A stretch of DNA of 64,000 nt from Pacificimonas sp036351775. Its GTDB lineage: Bacteria; Pseudomonadota; Alphaproteobacteria; Sphingomonadales; Sphingomonadaceae. The position numbers and the translations under genes were made by a program. Shown one piece after another: positions 16,963 to 25,410 of this stretch. Location of the stretch: positions 248,001-312,000 of the forward strand of contig JAZBPX010000053.1 in assembly GCA_036351775.1 (NCBI GenBank), in the 5' to 3' direction. Within the stretch, counting starts at the first letter, position 1, and the number at the start of each line of letters is the position of its first letter. Below the pieces are notes generated by a model. The model was not told where the DNA came from. It did no database searches and saw only the letters and a program-made list of their open reading frames with translations.

Positions 16963-18450
16963 ATGTCCACGCAGCACATCCTGGTCATTGACGAGGGCAC
17001 GACCTCAACGCGCGCCGTCGCCTTTATGCTGGACGGCCGCATTGCCGCCGAGGCGGGCGCGCCGCTGACGCAGCACTATCCCCGGTCCGGCTGGGTCGAG
17101 CATGATGCCGCCGAGATTTGGCAGCGCACGCTTGACTGCTGTCAGGAGGTGGCCGCAACGGTCGGCGCGGACAGCATCGCCTGCATTGGCATCACGAACC
17201 AGCGCGAGACGGTCGTGTTCTGGGACCGGGACAGCGGCGAGCCGGTTGCGCCCGCGATCGTCTGGCAGGACCGGCGAACGGCGGAGCGCTGCGCGGCGCT
17301 GAAGGCGGCGGGGCATGAGGCGGCGGTGCAGGCGCGGACCGGCCTGCTGCTCGATCCCTACTTCACGGCAACGAAGATCGGCTGGGCGCTGGAGAACTGG
17401 CCGGACGTCAAGGCGGCCGCGGATGCCGGCACGCTGCGCGCAGGGACGGTCGATGCCTATCTACGCTACCGCCTGTCTGGCGGCGCGACATGGGAGACAG
17501 ACGCGTCCAATGCGGCGCGGACGCTGCTGATGGACCTGAAGGAACAGCACTGGGCGGACGAACTGTGCGACCTGTTCGGCGTGCCGCGGCAGGTCCTGCC
17601 CTTCATCGGCCAGTGTGCGGGCGCGCTGGGAGAAACGGCCCTGATCGGCGGTCGGACCATCCCCGTCACCGGTGCGGCGGGCGATCAGCAGGCCGCGGCG
17701 GTAGGGCAAGGCTGCTTCACGCCGGGCGAGGTCAAGTCGACCTACGGCACCGGCGCGTTTCTGATCGCCAATGCCGGGGCCGCGCCGCCCGTTTCGCAGC
17801 ACCGCCTGCTGGCCACGCTTGGCTGGGAGGTGTCGCAGCGGGTTACCTATGCGCTCGAAGGGTCGATCTTCGTCGCGGGCAGCGCGGTGCAGTGGCTGCG
17901 CGACCAGCTGGGCCTCATTGATGTGGCGGAGGAAACCGAGGCGCTGGCACGGTCGGTCGCCTCGAGCGAAGGCGCGATGTTCGTGCCGGCCTTTGCCGGG
18001 CTCGGCGCGCCCTATTGGCAGCCGGAGGTGCGCGGCGCGATCACCGGCCTGTCGGGCGCGAGCGGCCGGGCGCATATCGTGCGCGCCTGCCTGGAGGCGG
18101 TGGGCAACCAGACGGCCGATGTGCTGGAGGCCATGCACGCGGACGGCGTGACGCCCGCACTCCTGAAGATCGACGGAGGCATGGTGACGAACGACTGGCT
18201 GTGCCAGGACCTTGCCGATGCCTGCGGGGTGGTGGTCGAGCGGCCCGAGATTATCGAGACGACCGCGATGGGCGCGGCCATGCTGGCCGGCGTGGGCGCG
18301 GGGCTGTTTTCCTCGCTGGAGGCGGCGGGGACCGCGATGCGGCGGGTCGAGCGCCAGTTCGAGCCGACGACGAGCAGGGACCAGCGCGGTGAACGCCGGG
18401 CCGCGTGGCAACGTGCGATCACCCAGGCACAGGCTGGGGTGCCTTCGTGA
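16963..18450 (+). CDS. glpK: Glycerol kinase
   Basis: Cytosolic FGGY-family kinase making sn-glycerol 3-phosphate from glycerol and ATP. It is 495 residues, the usual length. The N-terminal DEGTTSTRAVAFM phosphate loop, ITNQRETVVFWDR, and the C-terminal LKIDGGMVTNDWLCQDLAD (FGGY signature region) are diagnostic. It supplies the substrate of the divergent glpD. No glpF or glpR is visible nearby. The stop overlaps the next gene (GTGA, 18447-18450), so the acetyltransferase is probably cotranscribed. Confidence 0.96.
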   Translation: MSTQHILVIDEGTTSTRAVAFMLDGRIAAEAGAPLTQHYPRSGWVEHDAAEIWQRTLDCCQEVAATVGADSIACIGITNQRETVVFWDRDSGEPVAPAIVWQDRRTAERCAALKAAGHEAAVQARTGLLLDPYFTATKIGWALENWPDVKAAADAGTLRAGTVDAYLRYRLSGGATWETDASNAARTLLMDLKEQHWADELCDLFGVPRQVLPFIGQCAGALGETALIGGRTIPVTGAAGDQQAAAVGQGCFTPGEVKSTYGTGAFLIANAGAAPPVSQHRLLATLGWEVSQRVTYALEGSIFVAGSAVQWLRDQLGLIDVAEETEALARSVASSEGAMFVPAFAGLGAPYWQPEVRGAITGLSGASGRAHIVRACLEAVGNQTADVLEAMHADGVTPALLKIDGGMVTNDWLCQDLADACGVVVERPEIIETTAMGAAMLAGVGAGLFSSLEAAGTAMRRVERQFEPTTSRDQRGERRAAWQRAITQAQAGVPS

Positions 18451-19070
18451 TCGTTCCCGAACCCCTGCCGGAGGGCGTGCGCCATGCCGGTTCCGCCGAT
18501 CTTGACACATTGGCGCGGATTTTCGCCGATGCCTTTTCAGACGATCCGTTCAACCTGTGGATGACGGCGGGCAGCGTCGGCGCCATCGAGGGCGGCTTTC
18601 GCGCAATCCTGCGCGGCGGCTATGTGCGGCGGGGCCAGTGTTTCCTTGCCGGTGATGGGGGCATGGACGGCGGCGCGGCGGCGTGGATCGACAGCGCCGA
18701 CATTCAGCCGATGAGCGGAGGCGCGACCCTGCGCTGGGCACTTGCCATGCTGCGGCATTTTCGGCCCGGCGCGATCAGGCGCGGCATGGCAACCGGCGAG
18801 GCGATGGCGGCGGCGCATCCGGAGGAGCGGCACCTCTACCTGTTCCTCGTTGGCACGGCGTTGCGCGCGCGCGGACACGGCCTTGGCAAGAAACTGATGC
18901 AGCCGATGCTCGCCGCCTGCGACCGGGAGGGGCTTCCCTGCTATCTCGAAAGCTCCGACCCGGCGAATTTCGGTTTCTACCACGCGCACGGCTTCGAATT
19001 TTACGGCGAGCCGCTGATCGTGAACGGCGTATCGCCGCCCCTGACGCCCATGTGGAGAGCGCCGCGATGA
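18447..19070 (+). CDS. GNAT family N-acetyltransferase
   Basis: 207 residues from a GTG that overlaps the glpK stop by four bases. The acetyl-CoA binding motif A region is LYLFLVGTALRARGHGLGKKLMQPML, with the R/Q-x-x-G-x-G/A pattern as RGHGLG. A C-terminal SSDPANFGFYHAHGFEFYGE completes the GNAT fold. The substrate is unknown; the similarity in layout is to small-molecule acetyltransferases. Translational coupling to glpK is seen in the sequence; a link to glycerol metabolism is inference only. Confidence 0.85.
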   Translation: MIVPEPLPEGVRHAGSADLDTLARIFADAFSDDPFNLWMTAGSVGAIEGGFRAILRGGYVRRGQCFLAGDGGMDGGAAAWIDSADIQPMSGGATLRWALAMLRHFRPGAIRRGMATGEAMAAAHPEERHLYLFLVGTALRARGHGLGKKLMQPMLAACDREGLPCYLESSDPANFGFYHAHGFEFYGEPLIVNGVSPPLTPMWRAPR

Positions 19071-19246
19071 GCATGGTCCTTCAGATTGCCCTGTCGCTTG
19101 CCGTTCTGTTCGCGATTATCCTGGCGGGCGGCGGGCTATACATCGTCGTGAAGCGGCCCGCGAAGGAGCGGATTAAGGGCCTGCTGATGATCGCGGTCGC
19201 CATTGTGACCGTGGCGAACGTCTGGCTGCTGACCGCGCCGGTCTAA
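19067..19246 (+). CDS. Small two-helix membrane protein
   Basis: 59 residues with two hydrophobic segments (about 5-26 and 38-55) separated by a basic loop KRPAKERIKG. It starts at ATG 19067, overlapping the acetyltransferase stop (ATGA), which strongly supports it as a gene. The topology is probably a hairpin with the basic loop in the cytosol. Function unknown. Confidence 0.7.
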   Translation: MSMVLQIALSLAVLFAIILAGGGLYIVVKRPAKERIKGLLMIAVAIVTVANVWLLTAPV

Positions 19247-19253
19247 GGCCGCG

Positions 19254-19763
19254 TCAGGACAACCGCTTCACCATCGTCACGCGGGCGTCGGGGTCGAGGC
19301 CGCTGGCGACTTCGTGGGCACGTACGTCCGTGTCGGGATCGCCCCAGACGCCGCCTTCGGTGATTTCGAAGCCAAGGCGGGCATAGAAGGGCGCGTTCCA
19401 CGGGATGTCGCGGAACGTCCGCAGCCACAGGAAAGGCAGGCTACGCTCGCGGGCCTCGGCCTCGCATGCCGCGATCAGCGCCTTGCCGAGCCCCTGTCCC
19501 TGCGCGTCCGGCATCACGTCGATTTGCGCGATCAGGAGGCCCTTCGGCCCCTCGGCGGCGGTGAGCTGACCGGCGATGCCGCCCGCCCTATCCTCCGCGA
19601 CCCAGAGGAGCTTGTCGACATAGGCGGCGCGGTAGACCTCGATCGCGTTCGGTTCGGCGTCGGCGACCTGCGGATAGGGCGTGTCTTTGAACACCGCACC
19701 CGATGCCGCCTCGACAGCGCGGCAGGCTTCCAGTTCATTCGCGCGGGCGAGGCGGATGGTCAT
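19254..19763 (-). CDS. GNAT family N-acetyltransferase
   Basis: 169 residues. The acetyl-CoA binding region is IAQIDVMPDAQGQGLGKALIAACEAEARERS, containing the Q-x-Q-G-L-G motif, followed by LRTFRDIPWNAPFYARLGFE, the usual C-terminal beta4-alpha4 pattern. The N-terminal IRLARANELEACRAVEAASG is typical of small-molecule acetyltransferases. It converges on the small membrane protein with only 7 bp between the stops. Substrate unknown. Confidence 0.87.
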   Translation of the reverse strand: MTIRLARANELEACRAVEAASGAVFKDTPYPQVADAEPNAIEVYRAAYVDKLLWVAEDRAGGIAGQLTAAEGPKGLLIAQIDVMPDAQGQGLGKALIAACEAEARERSLPFLWLRTFRDIPWNAPFYARLGFEITEGGVWGDPDTDVRAHEVASGLDPDARVTMVKRLS

Positions 19764-19784
19764 GCGCAGGGATTAGCCGACGAG

Positions 19785-19864
19785 TGCGTCATCCCGAACT
19801 TGTTTCGGGATCCAGTGGCCGATGCGGCGTGTGCGGCTGGACCCTGAAACGCGTTCAGGGTGAC
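19785..19864. repeat. Paired inverted intergenic repeat (GTCATCCCGAAC type)
   Basis: Two head-to-head copies of a 27-bp palindromic unit, GTCATCCCGAACTTG... (from 19786) and ...CGTTCAGGGTGAC (to 19862), with about 23 bp between. This is one of several pairs in the window. Confidence 0.8.
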
Positions 19865-19897
19865 GGGAGAGGCTGTCTGGCACCGTCCGCTATTTTA

Positions 19898-20000
19898 GCC
19901 CGTCATTCCCGCGCATGCGGGAATCCAGCCGCGATCTGGTTGGGGGAAAGGCTCGGCTGCGCCATCGCCTTCGACTGGATTCCCGCGTGCGCGGGAATGA
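19898..20000. repeat. Paired inverted intergenic repeat (GTCATTCCCGCG type)
   Basis: GTCATTCCCGCGCATGCGGG (from 19900) and its inverted partner ending GCGCGGGAATGAC (to 19999) enclose about 46 bp. Together with the preceding pair it fills the 290 bp between the acetyltransferase and the VWA gene, where no other gene is seen. Confidence 0.8.
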
Positions 20001-20054
20001 CATTTTGGGGGTAGCGAGGAGCGGGAGAAGGGAAGGCCGATACCGCCCCGCCCG

Positions 20055-21239
20055 TCAATGCGCGCGGCGGGTCAGTTCCTTCATCGCGTCGTCGAGGCCG
20101 CCGATCGTCAGGGGGAACATGCGGCCGTCCATCAGCTGCTTGATCATCTGGATCGACTGGCCGTACTGCCAGTGCTTTTCCTGGATGGGATTAAGCCACA
20201 CGGCGGAGGGATAAACGTCGGTCATGCGCCGCAGCCAGACCTCGCCGGCCTCCTCGTTCCAATGCTCGACCGAACCGCCGGGATAGTTGATCTCGTAGGG
20301 GCTCATCGAGGCGTCGCCGACGAAGATCAGTTTGTAATCGTGCGGATATTTGTGGAGGATGTCGAAGGTGGGCAGGCGCTCGTTCCAGCGGCGCTTATTG
20401 TCCTTCCACATCGCCTCGTAGGGCATGTTGTGGAAGTAGAAATATTCCATGTTCTTGAATTCGGAGGAGGCTGCCGAAAACAGCTCCTCACACGTACGAA
20501 TATGGCCGTCCATCGAGCCGCCGATGTCAAAGAACAACAGCACCTTCACCGCGTTGCGGCGTTCGGGACGCATCTGTATATCGAGATAGCCCTTGTTCGC
20601 GGTGCCCTTGATGGTGCCGGGGAGGTCAAGTTCGTCCTGCGCGCCCTCCCGCGCGAAGCGGCGCAGGCGCTTCAGCGCCATCTTGATGTTGCGGGTACCG
20701 AGCTCGATCTCGTTATCGAGATTCTTGAACTCGCGCTTTTCCCAGACCTTGATGGCCTTCTTCTGGCCGCCCTTGCCGCCGATGCGGACACCGGCGGGGT
20801 TGAAGCCGGAATTGCCGTAGGGTGACTTGCCCTTCGTGCCGATCCATTTGTTGCCGCCCTCGTGGCGCTTCTCCTGCTCCTCGAGGCGCTTCTTGAGCTC
20901 GTCCATGATCTGGTCGAAGCCCTTTTCCTCGATCTCCTTCATCTCCTCTTCGGTGAACACCGCCTCGGCGAGCTGGCGCAGCCACTCCTCCGGGATCTCG
21001 GCGGTCATCTCCTCGTCTTCGTAGGAGGTTTCGAGGCCCTTGAAGACCTTGCCGAACACCTGGTCGAAGCGGTCGAGCATCGCCTCGTCCTTCACATAGG
21101 CGGCGCGGGACAGGAAGTAGAAGTCCTCCACCCGCCGGTCGATGACGCCCGCGTCCAGCGCCTCCAGGAGCGTGAGGTGCTCCTTGAGGGTGACGGGGAT
21201 TTTCGCGTCGCGAAGCTCGTTGAAGAAGTCGATGAACAT
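20055..21239 (-). CDS. CoxE-like von Willebrand factor A domain protein
   Basis: About 394 residues from the ATG at 21239 (MFIDFFNELRDAKIPV); one at 21248 is also possible. The N-terminal half is helical and very charged (EEEMKEIEEKGFDQIMDELK). The C-terminal half is a VWA domain with the metal-site motif as DIGGSMDGH and FVGDASMSPYEI. This layout is the CoxE/YehP-like family, which usually works with a MoxR AAA+ ATPase in metal-cofactor or complex assembly. No MoxR gene is adjacent in this window. Cytosolic; the client is unknown. Confidence 0.85.
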   Translation of the reverse strand: MFIDFFNELRDAKIPVTLKEHLTLLEALDAGVIDRRVEDFYFLSRAAYVKDEAMLDRFDQVFGKVFKGLETSYEDEEMTAEIPEEWLRQLAEAVFTEEEMKEIEEKGFDQIMDELKKRLEEQEKRHEGGNKWIGTKGKSPYGNSGFNPAGVRIGGKGGQKKAIKVWEKREFKNLDNEIELGTRNIKMALKRLRRFAREGAQDELDLPGTIKGTANKGYLDIQMRPERRNAVKVLLFFDIGGSMDGHIRTCEELFSAASSEFKNMEYFYFHNMPYEAMWKDNKRRWNERLPTFDILHKYPHDYKLIFVGDASMSPYEINYPGGSVEHWNEEAGEVWLRRMTDVYPSAVWLNPIQEKHWQYGQSIQMIKQLMDGRMFPLTIGGLDDAMKELTRRAH

Positions 21240-21343
21240 GGGCGGCATGCTAGGCGGCGAACGGCGCCCATGCACCTGCTTTTCAAGAGGGGCATCCGTT
21301 CCCGCACCGCCCTATGCCATGCGCACGAGATGGGAGAGAGATG

Positions 21344-22063
21344 ATGAGTAGCTGGATGACGGGCAAGACGGTTCTGGTCACGGGCGGATCGCAGGGGATC
21401 GGGCAGGCGACCGCCGCGCTGTTCCGCGACGAGGGCGCGCAGGTGACGGTCACCGGAACGCGGGAGAGTGCCGCCGACTATGAGGGCGAGGACCTTGCCG
21501 GCATGACCTACGTCCAGTGCCGGATGGGCGAGGTGGCGGACATCGAAGCGCTGGCCGCCCGCTTCGACAGTCTCGACGTACTGGTGAACAATGCCGGGAT
21601 GGGCCGCGCGGACGAGTATGAGCCGGACGGGTGCGAAGCGGTCATCGACGTCAACCTGAACGCGGTCATGCGGCTTTCGACGCTGCTGAAACCAGCGCTG
21701 GCGAAGGCGGGGGGAAGCATTGTGAATACGGGTTCGCTGTCGAGCTTCCTCGCGCTGAAGGAAACGCCGGCCTACACGGCGTCGAAGGCCGGTTTGCTTG
21801 GCCTGACGCGGGCGCTGGCGGACAAGTGGGCGCCGGACGGGATCCGGGTGAACCTCGTCGCGCCGGGCTTCATCGCGACGCGCATGACCGAAAATGCGCG
21901 CGGCAATCCCGACTATGAGAAGAAGCTCTTGAAGGCGATCCCGATGCGGCGCTGGGGTGAGCCCAGCGAAGTCGCGACGTGCATCGCGTTTCTTGCCTCT
22001 CCGGCGGCAAGCTATGTCACGGGTCAGAGCCTGGCGATGGACGGCGGGCTGATGCTGCGCTGA
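21344..22063 (+). CDS. SDR family oxidoreductase
   Basis: 239-residue classical short-chain dehydrogenase. It has the TGGSQGIGQATA nucleotide loop, the LVNNAGMG motif, catalytic Ser in NTGSLSSF and the YTASK catalytic pair. The C-terminal ASYVTGQSLAMDGGLML is typical. A GGAGAGAG site lies before the ATG ATG pair (21341/21344). The substrate is unknown. It is divergent from the VWA gene and converges on rarA. Confidence 0.9.
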   Translation: MSSWMTGKTVLVTGGSQGIGQATAALFRDEGAQVTVTGTRESAADYEGEDLAGMTYVQCRMGEVADIEALAARFDSLDVLVNNAGMGRADEYEPDGCEAVIDVNLNAVMRLSTLLKPALAKAGGSIVNTGSLSSFLALKETPAYTASKAGLLGLTRALADKWAPDGIRVNLVAPGFIATRMTENARGNPDYEKKLLKAIPMRRWGEPSEVATCIAFLASPAASYVTGQSLAMDGGLMLR

Positions 22064-22097
22064 GCGGGCTGAGGCCTCTCGCCCCGCCCCCGCCAGT

Positions 22098-23438
22098 CTA
22101 GCGCGTACTCCGGCGCGCGCGGCGCAGCTCGTCCCAGCGCGCCAGCCGGTCGGCGATGCGCTTTTCCAGCCCGCGGTCCGTGGGCTCGTAGAAGACCTGC
22201 GGGCGCATCTCTTCGGGCCAATAGTTTGCGCCCGACACGCCGCCCTCCGCATCATGGTCATATTCATAGCCCTTGCCGTAGCCGACATCCTTCATCAGCT
22301 GCGTGGGGGCGTTGACGATGTTCATGGGCGGCATGAGGGAGCCGGTCTCCTTCGCCGTGCGCCACGCCTGTTTCTGCGCGCGGTAGGCGGCGTTCGATTT
22401 GGGCGCGGCGGCGCAGTAGAGGCAAGCCTGCACGATGGCGAGCTCCCCCTCAGGCGAGCCGAGGAAATCATAGGCGTCCTTCGCGGCGAGGCACTGCACC
22501 AGCGCGTTGGGGTCGGCGAGGCCGATATCTTCAGACGCGAAGCGAACGATCCGGCGGAGGACGTAGAGCGGCTCCTCGCCCGCGACCAGCATCCGCGCGA
22601 GGTAGTAAAGCGCGGCCTGCGGGTCGGATCCCCGCAGGGATTTGTGAAGCGCGGAGATGAGGTTGTAGTGGCCGTCGCGGTCCTTGTCATAGACCGCGAC
22701 GCGGCGGCGGAGGAGATCGCGCAGCTGTTCCAGCCCGAGCGGTTCGGCAGGGCCGATGTTGAGGATCGTCTCGACCTGGTTGAGGAGAAACCGGCCGTCG
22801 CCGTCGGCCATGCCGATGAGGCCGGTGCGCGCGTTTTCGGTCAGGGGCAGGGCGGCACCGCTGTCTTCTTCGACGCGGGTCAGGAGCTGGGCCAGCGCGG
22901 CTTCATCGAGTCGGTTCAGGATCAGCACCTGGCAGCGCGACAGGAGCGCGGCGTTCAGCGCGAAGGACGGGTTCTCCGTCGTTGCGCCGACGAGTGTAAC
23001 GGTGCCGTCCTCGACAAATGGTAGAAACCCATCCTGCTGCGCGCGGTTGAAGCGGTGGATTTCGTCCACGAACAGGAGCGTGTTCCTGCCCGCGCCCGCC
23101 ATCTTGCGCGCGTCGGCGAAGGCCTTCTTCAGGTCGGCGACCCCGGAAAAGACGGCGCTGATCGCGGTGAACCGCAGGCCCACGGCATCGGCGAGCAGGC
23201 GGGCGATCGTCGTCTTTCCCGTGCCCGGCGGTCCCCAGAGGATCATGGAAGAGAGCTTTCCGGCAGCGACCATGCGGCCAATCGCCCCCTCCGGCCCGGT
23301 GAGGTGGTCCTGCCCGATCACCTGGTCGAGAGCGGCCGGGCGCAGGCGTTCGGCGAGCGGGACAGCGTTGGTTGAAGCAGGCGCCGCGCCGCCGGAACCG
23401 CTGTCGTCCGCAGGAGTATCGCCGAACAGATCGCTCAT
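22098..23438 (-). CDS. rarA: Replication-associated recombination protein A
   Basis: 446-residue AAA+ ATPase (MgsA/WRNIP1 family) acting at stalled replication forks. Walker A is WGPPGTGKTTIARLLA and Walker B LLFVDEIHRFNRAQQD, with sensor 1 in GATTENPSF. The C-terminal tetramerisation region includes YHNLISALHKSLRGSDP-like and AAKDAYDFLGSPEGE-like blocks typical of RarA. Its promoter region is shared with the divergent PadR regulator. Confidence 0.95.
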   Translation of the reverse strand: MSDLFGDTPADDSGSGGAAPASTNAVPLAERLRPAALDQVIGQDHLTGPEGAIGRMVAAGKLSSMILWGPPGTGKTTIARLLADAVGLRFTAISAVFSGVADLKKAFADARKMAGAGRNTLLFVDEIHRFNRAQQDGFLPFVEDGTVTLVGATTENPSFALNAALLSRCQVLILNRLDEAALAQLLTRVEEDSGAALPLTENARTGLIGMADGDGRFLLNQVETILNIGPAEPLGLEQLRDLLRRRVAVYDKDRDGHYNLISALHKSLRGSDPQAALYYLARMLVAGEEPLYVLRRIVRFASEDIGLADPNALVQCLAAKDAYDFLGSPEGELAIVQACLYCAAAPKSNAAYRAQKQAWRTAKETGSLMPPMNIVNAPTQLMKDVGYGKGYEYDHDAEGGVSGANYWPEEMRPQVFYEPTDRGLEKRIADRLARWDELRRARRSTR

Positions 23439-23484
23439 TCGCGTGCGGTTAGCACGGGCGCGCGCGAAATTCGCGCTTCCCTAA

Positions 23485-23504
23485 AGATGCATCTAGATAT
23501 ATCT
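23485..23504. promoter_or_regulatory. Tandem palindromes, likely PadR operator
   Basis: Two perfect 10-bp palindromes abut: AGATGCATCT (23485-23494) and AGATATATCT (23495-23504), spaced by one helical turn. A related half (AAACATATCG) follows. They lie in the rarA-padR divergent region about 55 bp upstream of the PadR gene, the usual place for autoregulation. Confidence 0.6.
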
Positions 23505-23558
23505 AAACATATCGGGACGAGTCGAATCTTCGGCGGGGTAACTGCACAGGAGACGAAC

Positions 23559-24161
23559 ATGCGTAGAGGATATGACTGCGGCGCGGGCCGCACACGCCGG
23601 ATGCGGGGCAACTGGAACCGCTTTTTCAGAGATATGGGCATGGAGTTCGCGGCGGAGTGGGCCCCCGATGGCGGACGTCGCGGGCGGCGCGGCGGTGGCC
23701 GCCAGCGTGAGCGCGTCCTGAAATCGGGCGAATTGCAGCTGTTGCTGCTGGCCCTGATCGAACAGGGCCCGCGTCACGGCTATGCCCTGATCGAGGAGAT
23801 CGGGCAGATGACCGGCGGCGTCTACGAGCCGAGCCCCGGCGTCGTGTACCCGACCCTGACGCTGCTTGCCGACATGGCGCTGATTGCGGAAAAGCCGGAA
23901 GATGGCCGGAAGCTCTACGAGATCACCGATGCCGGTAAGGCGCATCTGGATGAGCGGCGTGATGAGGCCGACGCGCTGCTCTCACGCGTAGGCGGTGTCG
24001 GCGGCCGGTCGGCAGGCGATTTCGCGCCGGTTGGACGCAGTCTCGTGAACCTCGCGGCGGCGCTGAAAATCCGGGCCTGGGAGCAGCGGATGGACCAGGA
24101 AACGGCAAAGAAGATCGCCGATATCCTGGACGAAACGGCGAAGCGGATCGAAGAGATCTAG
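23559..24161 (+). CDS. PadR family transcriptional regulator
   Basis: 200 residues from ATG 23559 (CAGGAGACG ribosome site). A basic, Arg/Gly-rich N-terminal arm (about residues 1-50) precedes the PadR winged helix: LQLLLLALIEQGPRHGYALIEEI and SPGVVYPTLTLLADMALI. A C-terminal helical dimerisation part follows. PadR proteins are small-ligand-sensing repressors, often of transporters or stress genes. No obvious target other than itself and rarA is adjacent. The long basic arm before the domain is unusual for small PadR proteins, though such an arm is seen in YqjI-type metal-responsive members. Confidence 0.85.
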   Translation: MRRGYDCGAGRTRRMRGNWNRFFRDMGMEFAAEWAPDGGRRGRRGGGRQRERVLKSGELQLLLLALIEQGPRHGYALIEEIGQMTGGVYEPSPGVVYPTLTLLADMALIAEKPEDGRKLYEITDAGKAHLDERRDEADALLSRVGGVGGRSAGDFAPVGRSLVNLAAALKIRAWEQRMDQETAKKIADILDETAKRIEEI

Positions 24162-24190
24162 GTCAGCGCCATGCGAAGACCGGCGGCGCC

Positions 24191-24247
24191 GTTCCGAGCG
24201 GGCGGCGCCGTCCCTAGCGGGTGGAGCCGTTCCTAGCGGGTGGAGCC
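24191..24247. repeat. Three tandem 19-bp repeats
   Basis: Three consecutive 19-mers of the form GTTCCTAGCGGGTGGAGCC (24191-24209, 24210-24228, 24229-24247). The first is more divergent. The last one overlaps the end of the lipoprotein gene and encodes its final residues and stop. Confidence 0.75.
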
Positions 24248-24469
24248 ATTGTCTTCGGCGTCACTGTCTTCGGCGCTGCCACTTTCGGGGTCTGCGCTGG
24301 CCATCGCGCCGTTCGCGTCCGCCGGATCGCTATTGCTGGCGGCAGGCTCATTGCCGAATTCATCGGTAATCTGGATCTCGCCATCCGTCATATCGGGCTC
24401 GGCGTCCGGCGCGCATCCAAGCGCCAACAAGGAAAGGGTGATCGTCGTCAGGGGCGTTTTCGGTCTCAT
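24233..24469 (-). CDS. Small acidic predicted lipoprotein
   Basis: 78 residues. MRPKTPL, a hydrophobic stretch and a lipobox LALGC (Cys19) indicate a lipoprotein. The mature part is nearly all Asp, Glu, Ser, Ala, Gly and Asn and is likely disordered. The ribosome binding site is weak. It lies between padR and the terminator of the ribosomal protein operon. The coding call rests on the lipobox and composition; function unknown. Confidence 0.5.
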   Translation of the reverse strand: MRPKTPLTTITLSLLALGCAPDAEPDMTDGEIQITDEFGNEPAASNSDPADANGAMASADPESGSAEDSDAEDNGSTR

Positions 24470-24511
24470 TATACTGTTCAGACTGATTAATTTACTTAAT
24501 GCACATCAAAG

Positions 24512-24549
24512 AAAACGGGTCGGGAACCGCCTTGGTTCCCGGCCCGTTT
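24512..24549 (-). terminator. Terminator of the rpsF-rpsR-rplI operon
   Basis: On the minus strand AAACGGGCCGGGAACC pairs with GGTTCCCGACCCGTTT around a short AAGGC loop, and the T-rich stretch TTTTCTTTG follows. It lies about 57 bp after the rplI stop. Confidence 0.85.
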
Positions 24550-24605
24550 CAATTCGTCGCCATGTGTTCCGATCCGCTGGAGGCAGCGGCCGGGCGGCTC
24601 GTCGG

Positions 24606-25397
24606 CTAAGCAGTCTTGCCGTCGTCCGACGCTTCGGCCGGATCGGCTTCCGCTTCCGCTTCCGCGCTTTCGGCGTCGGCAGTGTCAGCGTCAGCGGCAG
24701 CTTCGCGGCCATCGGCGTCTTCTGCGGCGGTCTCGCCGTCTTCACCTTCAGCAGCCTCGGCGCCCTCGGCGTCGATCGGGTTGCCGTCGGCATCGACCGC
24801 AATACCGGACGCCTCGGCAGCGGCCTGGCGCTCGGCGCGTTCCAGCGCTTCCTTGGCCAGACGCTCGGACTGCGTCAGCGTGTCGTCGTCATCGGACTCG
24901 CCGAAGACGCTGATGCCCTGTGCCTGCAGTTCGGCCTCGTCCTCGGACCGGGCGACATTCGCCTCGACCGAAACGGAAACCTCCGGGTGCAGCGAGACCG
25001 ACACGCTGTGGATGCCGAGATTCTTGATCGGCGCTTCCAGCGTGACGGCGTTCTTGTCGACCTTCTGACCCGACTTTTCGGACAGGGCGACCGCGATATC
25101 GCGGGCGCTGACCGAACCGTAGAGCTGGCCGCTGTCGGAGGACTGGCGGATCAGGACGACCTGCGTGCCCTCCAGCGTCTCGGCGTCCTTCTCGGCGCTC
25201 TCGCGCTTCGTCGCGTTTTCCTGCTCAAGGCGCTCGCGCTCGGCGTCGAACTTCGCCTTGTTCTGGTCGTTCGCGCGCAGCGCCTTGCCCTGCGGCAGCA
25301 GAAAGTTGCGGGCGAATCCCGGCTTCACCGAAACGATGTCGCCGATCGAACCCAGCTTCTCGACACGCTCGAGAAGGATGATGTCCATGTTTGCCAT
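24606..25397 (-). CDS. rplI: 50S ribosomal protein L9 with long acidic C-terminal extension
   Basis: Ribosomal protein at the base of the L1 stalk. Residues 1-150 form the usual two-domain protein: the N-terminal signature GDIVSVKPGFARNFLLPQGKA, a long charged helix (about 41-78), then the C-terminal domain up to about VNVARSEDEA. Typical bacterial L9 is about 150 residues; this one has 263. The extra roughly 110 residues are Ala/Glu/Asp-rich, with a helical start (LAKEALERAERQAAAEA) and a low-complexity acidic end. The extension is in frame and ends at a clear operon terminator. It is the last gene of rpsF-rpsR-rplI. Confidence 0.95.
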   Translation of the reverse strand: MANMDIILLERVEKLGSIGDIVSVKPGFARNFLLPQGKALRANDQNKAKFDAERERLEQENATKRESAEKDAETLEGTQVVLIRQSSDSGQLYGSVSARDIAVALSEKSGQKVDKNAVTLEAPIKNLGIHSVSVSLHPEVSVSVEANVARSEDEAELQAQGISVFGESDDDDTLTQSERLAKEALERAERQAAAEASGIAVDADGNPIDAEGAEAAEGEDGETAAEDADGREAAADADTADAESAEAEAEADPAEASDDGKTA

Positions 25398-25410
25398 GTT
25401 CTATCCTTTC

